The notes under the pieces: model-generated
Told to the model about the DNA's origin: nothing
Database searches by the model: none
The model's input: the letters and a program-made list of their open reading frames with translations, nothing else
Shown here: one piece after another, positions 1-4,897 of the stretch
Position numbering within the stretch: position 1 is the stretch's first letter
Layout: each line of letters begins with the position of its first letter
Made by a program: the position numbers and the translations under genes
Origin: CAZQYB01 sp964597535
GTDB taxonomy: Bacteria > Planctomycetota > Phycisphaerae > Sedimentisphaerales > Anaerobacaceae
NCBI GenBank assembly: GCA_964597535.1
Contig: CAZQYB010000025.1
Span: forward strand, 1-22,530
DNA: 22,530 nt
Direction: 5' to 3'

Positions 1-55
1 TGTTAACGTGAAATACCCAAGGCGACTTTTTTAATGACCATATTTTCCAACTCAT
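1..55 (-). CDS. Group 4 hydrogenase small subunit, NuoB/HycG-like (5' end only)
   Basis: An ATG at 55-53 opens a frame that stays open to the window edge and gives 18 residues, MSWKIWSLKKSPWVFHVN. The PWVFHVN stretch is what normally precedes the CNGCD-type cluster-binding motif in the NuoB/HycG/EchC small subunits of group 4 hydrogenases and related complexes. A good ribosome site (AAGGTGG) overlaps the stop codon of the preceding NuoH-like gene, and only 9 bases separate the two genes, so they are co-translated. In this family the subunit carries the cluster that passes electrons to the NiFe or quinone site in the large subunit. The call rests on a short N-terminal match plus operon context; the cysteines lie outside the window. 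Confidence 0.72.
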   Translation of the reverse strand, partial: MSWKIWSLKKSPWVFHVN

Positions 56-64
56 AAATCCACC

Positions 65-1009
65 TTATAGCCAACTGATGCCATAATTGTTACCTATTAT
101 TGCTAAAATGATAGCAATAACCAAGGCAATGCCGCAATAAACCCAGAAGAATTTCATTGCCTGGTCAATCCGCATACGCGGGTTGGTATTCTTTATCAAA
201 ATCAGCAGCACCAATATCAGCACATACTTGCCGATACCCCACACCAATGGCCAGCCCGAGGTACCAAAACCACCAAGAAACACCACCACCAGAAACAGCG
301 GCAACGCCACCAGTAGCATCGCCTGCATAAGTTTCCAGACAGCAAGCAATGCACCGGAATATTCTATCAGCACTCCGCTGGCAACTTCCGTCTCGGCCTC
401 GGCTATATCAAATGGGACAAATCCAAGTTTTGCCTGAATGCACAGTAGCGCTACTAAAAAAGCCAGCATTCCCGATATACTAAGGGCCGGCGTCTGCCCG
501 GCAATCGCAGCTAAACTCAGTTGGCCGCCGGTTTTTATGACCACCACGATAAGGGCCAGCACCAGCGGCAGCTCATAGCTCATAACCAGTTTCATTTCAC
601 GACTTGTACCCACAGCCGCATGGGGGCTGGCGCTGGCTGAACTGCCAAGAATCAACGCCAGTGAAGGCAGCACCATCAAATAAATCGCCACAATTATGTC
701 ACCAACAAAAGGCTTCGTCGGCGCAACCGTTACCCGCCAGAGCAATGTCGAAAGCAATAGTACTCCTGCCATACCGATAAGCGGTGCGGCAAGAAAAACG
801 GTTCGTTGAGCATCCTGCGGAACAAGCACTTCCTTGCCCATCAACTTCATAACATCGTAAAAGGGCTGCAAGACCGGCGGACCAACACGCCACTGTACAA
901 GGGCGCTGACCTTGCGGACAATCCACGAGGCAATCAGGCCCAAACAAACGGTAAACAAAAAGCCCGGAAAAATCAGAATCCAGAACAAGTTTAGTAAGGC
1001 ATCTGGCAT
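65..1009 (-). CDS. NuoH/HycD/EchB-like membrane subunit of a group 4 hydrogenase-type complex
   Basis: A membrane protein of 314 residues with about eight hydrophobic helices. The family is the ion-translocating heel subunit shared by complex I (NuoH) and group 4 hydrogenases (HycD, HyfC, EchB, CooK); it anchors the peripheral arm and couples electron flow to ion movement. Signature segments are visible: GPPVLQPFYDVMKLMGKE near residue 45, FDIAEAETEVASG in the middle, and NPRMRIDQAMKFFW before the last helix. The LQPFYDVMKL form resembles the hydrogenase branch more than true NuoH. I chose the ATG at 1009 over an upstream in-frame start at 1054, because it gives the usual N-terminus (MPDALLNLFW), has AAGGCGAAGAA in front, and overlaps the previous gene by only 19 bases. 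It is followed at once by a NuoB-like gene. Whether the partner large subunit binds NiFe cannot be seen here. Confidence 0.88.
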   Translation of the reverse strand: MPDALLNLFWILIFPGFLFTVCLGLIASWIVRKVSALVQWRVGPPVLQPFYDVMKLMGKEVLVPQDAQRTVFLAAPLIGMAGVLLLSTLLWRVTVAPTKPFVGDIIVAIYLMVLPSLALILGSSASASPHAAVGTSREMKLVMSYELPLVLALIVVVIKTGGQLSLAAIAGQTPALSISGMLAFLVALLCIQAKLGFVPFDIAEAETEVASGVLIEYSGALLAVWKLMQAMLLVALPLFLVVVFLGGFGTSGWPLVWGIGKYVLILVLLILIKNTNPRMRIDQAMKFFWVYCGIALVIAIILAIIGNNYGISWL

Positions 1010-1542
1010 TTCTTCGCCTTTTCTTTTTCCGATTCTCTCAAAAACGGCTCCCACAAGCCGCCGCCGGAAACTTTAACAACAATATCTTCAAAAACCTCTA
1101 CCAAATCTTCTTCTTTTTCAACATCGAATTCTCTATAATCTATACTTCCATCCTCACAGGTGGTAACGCACAATGGTTTTTCGCCCTCTTTGAGCCTGCC
1201 TCGACACACATCGCAAACACTGGAAGGATATGGTATCAAATCGGTATATATCGTCCCAAACGGACATGCTATCGCGCAGCTTCCGCACCCTGTACAAAGC
1301 ATATTCGCCCGCTTAAGTATGCCGGTATCGTCGTTTTCCGTCGGCACCTTTTCCAAAGCCCCGTTAGGACAGGCATTAATACAAGGCGCCGCCTCGCACT
1401 TCCGACAAATCAAAGCGAAACGAATCATTTCTAACAGCGAGTCAATTCCTTTGTTCCCAGGGTGATGCTTGTATGAACACTGCACGTTGGACTCGCCCTG
1501 AAGTTTGCATTTCGCCAAATCGATTATTAACTTCGCACCCAT
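991..1542 (-). CDS. HycB/CooF-like 4Fe-4S polyferredoxin subunit
   Basis: A protein of 183 residues of the electron-transfer type found in formate hydrogenlyase (HycB), CO-induced hydrogenase (CooF) and DMSO reductase (DmsB). Cysteine clusters visible in order are CRKCEAAPCINACP (about residues 46-59), CTGCGSCAIACPFG (about 83-96) and CDVCRGRLKEGEKPLCVTTC (about 109-128), with extra cysteines near the N-terminus (CKLQGESNVQC) that could complete a fourth cluster. It lies between the flavin/NAD(P) subunit and the membrane subunit, so it probably wires electrons from the soluble module to the membrane arm. The C-terminus is charged and predicted soluble. Its stop overlaps the start of the NuoH-like gene, and 16 bases separate it from the FAD/NAD gene. 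The specific partner is inferred from context. Confidence 0.88.
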   Translation of the reverse strand: MGAKLIIDLAKCKLQGESNVQCSYKHHPGNKGIDSLLEMIRFALICRKCEAAPCINACPNGALEKVPTENDDTGILKRANMLCTGCGSCAIACPFGTIYTDLIPYPSSVCDVCRGRLKEGEKPLCVTTCEDGSIDYREFDVEKEEDLVEVFEDIVVKVSGGGLWEPFLRESEKEKAKKCQMPY

Positions 1543-1558
1543 AGTCTCTTTACTCGCA

Positions 1559-2380
1559 CTAATCCCAAATCTTGGGGTAGTCCTTTATCTGCTCATAAGT
1601 AAAGACCGGCCCATCTTTACAAACATAGTATTTGCCAATCATACAATGGCCACATTTACCTATCCCGCAGCTCATATTTTTTTCCATCGATAGATAAATA
1701 TCTTTCGCCTTGAAACCACACCCCAACAATTTCAATGTGGCAAATTTCATCATAATCGGTGGTCCACAAACCACCGCCACCGCATTTTTAATATGCACAT
1801 CTTCCCTTGCACATACCGTTGTTACCACGCCGACACTGCCTTTCCACTCACCGTCCGCTTCATCGACTGTAAGCTTCATATCGACACCCGCAATTTTCCG
1901 CCACGCATCAAAAAGTGTCTTCTTATAAATAAAGTCGTCTGGCGTTCTCGCTCCGAATCGGCAAACTATCGACTTGAAGTCCTTTATTCTCTCAACCAGA
2001 GTCAAAAACAATGACCGGATTGGCGCCAGACCCACGCCACCACCGACGATGTAGACATATTTTCCAACAAAATCGTCAATCGGATAGCCGTTGCCAAATG
2101 GCCCGCGAATACCGACTTTTTGTCCTTTTTTGCACTCGTGCAGCAAACCTGTCACCCGCCCGGTCTTCATAATGGTAATTTCCATCTTTTTTGTTTCTGC
2201 CGGCGATGACGAAGGCGTAAACGGCGCTTCACCTTCGCCCGGAAGGGTCAGTTCCACGAATTGGCCTGTCCCAAACCTGAACTCTTCTTCCGGAACGATA
2301 ACAAAAGTTTTAATTGTTGGCGACTCATCTATAATATCAACGATTTCGCCGTTTATAGGTTGGTACGGGTTTTGGTTCAT
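1559..2380 (-). CDS. FAD/NAD(P)-binding oxidoreductase subunit, AsrB / sulfhydrogenase gamma (HydG) type
   Basis: A protein of 273 residues in the ferredoxin-NADP reductase fold. Domains in order: an FAD-binding barrel with GQFVELTLPG and PFTPSSSP (about residues 39-61), a nucleotide-binding domain with GGGVGLAPIRS (about 113-123) and CGPPIMM, and a C-terminal cysteine group CGIGKCGHC...C (about 238-253) that in this family holds a 2Fe-2S cluster. Homologues are the gamma subunit of archaeal sulfhydrogenases and AsrB of anaerobic sulfite reductase, which exchange electrons with NAD(P)H. The start ATG overlaps the stop of the upstream iron-sulfur subunit (ATGA), so the two are translationally coupled and probably form a heterodimer. 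NADH versus NADPH preference cannot be read from the sequence. No sulfite reductase catalytic subunit (AsrC) is visible, which argues against sulfite reduction. Confidence 0.9.
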   Translation of the reverse strand: MNQNPYQPINGEIVDIIDESPTIKTFVIVPEEEFRFGTGQFVELTLPGEGEAPFTPSSSPAETKKMEITIMKTGRVTGLLHECKKGQKVGIRGPFGNGYPIDDFVGKYVYIVGGGVGLAPIRSLFLTLVERIKDFKSIVCRFGARTPDDFIYKKTLFDAWRKIAGVDMKLTVDEADGEWKGSVGVVTTVCAREDVHIKNAVAVVCGPPIMMKFATLKLLGCGFKAKDIYLSMEKNMSCGIGKCGHCMIGKYYVCKDGPVFTYEQIKDYPKIWD

Positions 2381-3426
2381 TTCGCAGTTTTCGCTTCTTT
2401 CTTATCTTTAAGCTCTTCACTCAATTTTCTTAGTGTTGTTCGGATATCCGCCTCACCGGCACAGCCATCGACACATCTGCCGCAGCCAACACACATATCA
2501 ATACCATACCTATCGAGAAAATAAACAAATTTATGCATAAGGCGATGTTTGATTCTGTCGCCGAGCATCTTGTGGGGATTGGCACCGCCGGCTACTTCAG
2601 CATAGGCCATTCTCATACAACTGTCCCACATCTTCATCTTCGCAAAGTAATCCTTCTGCTTCGTATCGTAAAGGTAAAAGCAATGACACGTCGGACATAT
2701 CCGCGTACACGCCTGACATTCAACACAACTTTTCGCCTCCGCATCAAAAACATCCGAGTCCTGACCGCCCTCCACAATTTCTCTAATCGGCTTATCAAAC
2801 TCGTACTCAGCATTGTTTTGCTCAAGCTGCTTTTGGGCCTGGGCCCTGTTTTCATCACGCTCGCTCAATAACGCTTCAGGAACTTCGGTAAAAAGCTGCG
2901 AGTGTTTTTCAACAAAGTCTTCGCCTTTGTCCGAACCGACTTCGATAACAAAACCGCCACTTACCTGAGAAACATTCAAATCAAAACCGCTGCCGGCAAA
3001 GGGCCGACCATCAAAAACAGTACAGAAACAGCTCTTGCCGGGGTTCGAGCAATCGGATGAGATTATGAACATATTCTCGCGACGCTTCACATAAAACGGG
3101 TCTTTGAATTCCTCTTCCGCAAAGACCTTGTCAAGAATCTCGATGGAGCGCAAATCGCAATCTTTAAGACCGAAAACCGCAAACGGCTTTATATCATCCG
3201 GCTCAACCGGCTCCGGAAAAACAGCAGCCACCTCTCGAAGCGGAAACAAAAATTCCTTCACCAGAGTACAGGTGCGTATGTTGTTAAACTCAACCGCCGT
3301 CTCCTCGGAAACCTCGTACCTCCTGAACACATAATAATCGCCCGCCTTCTTCGGAACGTAAAGCTCCATCTGCTCGGCAACAGCATCTAATAATGGTTTC
3401 AATTTACTTATAAAGACAATTTCCAT
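2377..3426 (-). CDS. 4Fe-4S dicluster subunit, AsrA / sulfhydrogenase beta (HydB) type
   Basis: A protein of 349 residues from the ATG at 3426, chosen over an in-frame start at 3498 that would run into rex; it has GAGAAG just upstream and lies 25 bases after the rex stop. Homologues are the beta subunit of archaeal sulfhydrogenase and AsrA, which pass electrons between the flavin subunit and the catalytic partner. Visible motifs are CSNPGKSCFC (about residues 126-135), typical of this family, then CVECQACTRICPTC (about 234-247) and CVGCGRCVDGC (about 312-322), the ligands of two 4Fe-4S clusters. It is coupled by a 4-base overlap to the FAD/NAD(P) subunit. Next to a membrane hydrogenase-type module it most likely forms the NAD(P)H-reactive arm of that complex. 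Confidence 0.9.
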   Translation of the reverse strand: MEIVFISKLKPLLDAVAEQMELYVPKKAGDYYVFRRYEVSEETAVEFNNIRTCTLVKEFLFPLREVAAVFPEPVEPDDIKPFAVFGLKDCDLRSIEILDKVFAEEEFKDPFYVKRRENMFIISSDCSNPGKSCFCTVFDGRPFAGSGFDLNVSQVSGGFVIEVGSDKGEDFVEKHSQLFTEVPEALLSERDENRAQAQKQLEQNNAEYEFDKPIREIVEGGQDSDVFDAEAKSCVECQACTRICPTCHCFYLYDTKQKDYFAKMKMWDSCMRMAYAEVAGGANPHKMLGDRIKHRLMHKFVYFLDRYGIDMCVGCGRCVDGCAGEADIRTTLRKLSEELKDKKEAKTAK

Positions 3427-3451
3427 TTCTTCTCGCTTAAACTTTAACAGC

Positions 3452-4075
3452 TCAACTCGCCGGCATATAATATGGCAGCCGAGCAAGGTCCATCGCAATA
3501 TCGATAGTTATTACTTTGACTTTCCTGGGCACCGCTATGTAGCACGGAGAGAAATTCAAAATGCCCTTTACACCGGCTTTGACCAACGCCTCGGCCGTCC
3601 TCTGAGCAGCATCGGGCGGAACGGCAATAATCGCAAGCTCTATCTTTCTTCTTCTTAACGTCTGCAGCTTCGAGGCATTCTCTATCGTTATATTATTAAC
3701 TTTTCTGCCTATCTTTTTAGTGTCAGTATCGAACGCGGCGACAATGTCCAAACCGTACACCATAAAGCCCGGATACGACAAAACAACCGAGCCCAGATTA
3801 CCAACCCCGACCAAAGCCGCCTTCCGGACAACATCGAGTCTAAGGATTTTTTTTATTTGCCTTATGAGCTTTTCTGTCTTATACCCAACGCCCGGCGTGC
3901 CAAAAACACCAAAATAAGAAAAATCCTTTCTTATCTGCGAGGGGTTAACACCAAGCAATTCCGCCAAACCTTTGCTCGAGATGTTCTGCTGCCTCTGTTC
4001 CACCAAAAACAGCAATCGCCGCAAGTAAATCGGCAACCGCCGAACAGCTTCATCCGGAATTCTACCGTACCTCAT
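3452..4075 (-). CDS. rex: Redox-sensing transcriptional repressor Rex
   Basis: A protein of 207 residues, the normal length for Rex. The N-terminal winged helix (about residues 1-80) contains the conserved ISSKGLAELLGVNPSQIRKD and FGVFGTPGVGY segments; the Rossmann domain begins with GVGNLG (about 91-96) and ends with the C-terminal swap helix. Rex binds NADH or NAD+ and leaves its operator when NADH rises, releasing genes for fermentation, hydrogen production and respiration. It is the first gene of this operon, directly downstream of an 18-bp Rex operator, so it should repress itself and the hydrogenase-type genes behind it. The start at 4075 begins MRYGRIPDEAVRRLP, as usual for the family. 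Confidence 0.96.
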   Translation of the reverse strand: MRYGRIPDEAVRRLPIYLRRLLFLVEQRQQNISSKGLAELLGVNPSQIRKDFSYFGVFGTPGVGYKTEKLIRQIKKILRLDVVRKAALVGVGNLGSVVLSYPGFMVYGLDIVAAFDTDTKKIGRKVNNITIENASKLQTLRRRKIELAIIAVPPDAAQRTAEALVKAGVKGILNFSPCYIAVPRKVKVITIDIAMDLARLPYYMPAS

Positions 4076-4100
4076 AAGCTATACTACGGCTAATTAGTAC

Positions 4101-4118
4101 TTGTGTTCACATTCACAA
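4101..4118. promoter_or_regulatory. Rex operator (copy A)
   Basis: The 18-mer TTGTGTTCACATTCACAA matches the known Rex box TTGTGAAnnnnTTCACAA at every defined position except the two after the left TTGTG. It lies 25 bases upstream of the rex start codon and just downstream of the -10 box at 4128-4133, where transcription should begin, so bound Rex would block initiation. Its position in front of rex itself makes autoregulation very likely. Confidence 0.9.
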
Positions 4119-4127
4119 ATTACCACG

Positions 4128-4156
4128 ATTATAGGCACAGGGCAATTGTTAGTCAA
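4128..4156 (-). promoter_or_regulatory. Sigma-70 type promoter of the rex-hydrogenase operon
   Basis: On the minus strand TTGACT (4156-4151), a 17-base spacer and TATAAT (4133-4128) give a near-consensus promoter. The predicted start of transcription, near 4121, is directly against the Rex operator. The same layout recurs in copy B near 4583-4611, which supports both. Confidence 0.8.
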
Positions 4157-4545
4157 GAAAATTCCGCCCTTTAGCAAACAGAATGCCCTTGCATAATTTC
4201 TTTACGGAAAGTAAGTTACCGTCGGTAGCTTCGAAAAACCCAAAAAAATATTTTTTTCGGTCCTCACCGGTACCGCAAGTGCGCAACGGTTGCCCGCCGC
4301 TGCTTTGGCATCCGCCCAACTGGAGCGTTCCAAGAATCCCCGTCGCAGCAATTACAACAGCGATGATTGACACGTTAAAGGCTTTGACCGTTTTCGGACT
4401 CCTGTTTGGCCTTAAAGTTAATTCAAAGCTTCGTATCCGGACCCGCTGGGCTGCTGTACTCTGCCTCTTGCCCTGACTATATCAAATTTATCTTGAAAGA
4501 GCGACTACCATAGTTCTGCTTATGTAGTACCCGCGCATGAAAATC
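4157..4545. other. Non-coding region between rex and the assembly gap
   Basis: I see no convincing gene in these roughly 390 bases. The left 60 bases belong to the duplicated promoter block. At 4242-4257 there is a perfect 16-bp AT palindrome (seven A, TA, seven T), flanked by CC and GG, that could form a hairpin. A minus-strand frame is open from about 4483 to 4149 but lacks a good start, ribosome site or recognisable domain, and it runs through the rex promoter block. A 16-codon frame (ATG at 4538, stop at 4488-4490, minus) would be the first one read from promoter B if the gap is short; it is too short to judge. Confidence 0.5.
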
Positions 4546-4555
4546 NNNNNNNNNN
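4546..4555. other. Assembly gap (10 Ns)
   Basis: Ten consecutive Ns mark a scaffold join of unknown true length. The right-hand contig begins exactly at the first base of the second Rex operator, which is suspicious because that 19-bp string also occurs at 4101-4119. Linkage between the rex operon and everything to the right of 4555 should be treated as provisional. Confidence 0.98.
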
Positions 4556-4573
4556 TTGTGTTCACATTCACAA
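4556..4573. promoter_or_regulatory. Rex operator (copy B)
   Basis: An 18-bp site identical to the one at 4101-4118. It stands at the very edge of the contig to the right of the gap, downstream of a leftward promoter at 4583-4611. The gene it controls would lie across the gap and is not visible. Confidence 0.85.
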
Positions 4574-4582
4574 ACTACATAA

Positions 4583-4611
4583 ACTATATATACAAGTCAA
4601 CCGCTTGTCAA
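4583..4611 (-). promoter_or_regulatory. Sigma-70 type promoter linked to Rex operator B
   Basis: On the minus strand TTGACA (4611-4606), 17 bases, TATAGT (4588-4583), followed by the Rex operator. Its distances to the operator are exactly those of the rex promoter (copy A). It points left into the assembly gap. Confidence 0.72.
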
Positions 4612-4675
4612 GAAAATTCCCCTCTTCAGCCAATAAGTCCATCTTGCTTAATTTCTTTATAGGTTGGAAGTTACT

Positions 4676-4891
4676 GCACAATTCTCAGAAAAGTGTAAAA
4701 AAAATAAAGATTTTTGCCAATCTCACATTTACCCCCGCGTTTCACACGGCGGGTGGCAGCCTCCGCCGAAAGGCGTCCCCAAGCGGAAAGCGCAGTTTAG
4801 GGATGGCTCTGGCGCAATAATCCTTAATCAATTACAAGGCACCGTCGCAATGCGACCTCAATCATAATCATCAATAATCAATTATCAATAA
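4676..4891. other. Non-coding region downstream of the GLUG genes
   Basis: No gene is supported here. The stretch holds a small GC hairpin with a GAAA loop (CGCC-GAAA-GGCG near 4770) and ends in an AT-rich direct repeat touching the GLUG gene stop. No clear terminator with a T-run could be found for the GLUG transcript. Confidence 0.4.
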
Positions 4892-4897
4892 TCAATT
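4870..4897. repeat. Tandem 14-bp AT-rich repeat at the 3' end of the GLUG gene
   Basis: ATCAATAATCAATT occurs twice head to tail (4870-4883 and 4884-4897) with further degenerate copies to the left. The second copy includes the stop codon of the GLUG gene. It is one of several intergenic stretches in this window built from short repeated words. Confidence 0.8.

Larger units (their letters stand above)
4101..4220 (-). repeat. Promoter block duplicated at 4556-4675
   Basis: Aligned base by base from the operator without gaps, 4101-4220 and 4556-4675 agree at about 85 of 120 positions by hand count. The first 19 bases are identical; other strongly conserved blocks are the -35 region with the upstream AAGAAAATTCC stretch, and AATTTCTTTA about 95 bases beyond the operator start. 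Similarity fades after about 4220. The similarity extends well past the operator, so the two are true copies of one promoter region rather than two independent Rex boxes. Confidence 0.75.

Noticed and set aside
65..1009. Respiratory complex I subunit NuoH
   Set aside because: The nearby HycB/CooF-like ferredoxin, the HydB/HydG pair and the LQPFYDVMKL form fit group 4 hydrogenases better, and no other nuo genes are seen. The question stays open until the large subunit is seen.
1559..3426. Anaerobic sulfite reductase asrAB
   Set aside because: The subunits are in that superfamily, but no AsrC siroheme subunit is present and the next genes are of the membrane hydrogenase type. The sulfhydrogenase-like electron module is the better reading.
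4149..4373. Minus-strand frame of 74 codons with a GTG start, hydrophobic N-terminus and a GGC motif resembling a lipobox
   Set aside because: No ribosome site, no recognised domain, and it runs straight through the duplicated promoter block of rex. The frame is open further upstream without a start. It reads like chance or a relic.
4183..4476. Plus-strand frame of 97 codons opposite the rex upstream region
   Set aside because: It overlaps the rex upstream block, has no ribosome site, and its composition (basic, Trp- and Pro-rich) is unlike a real protein.
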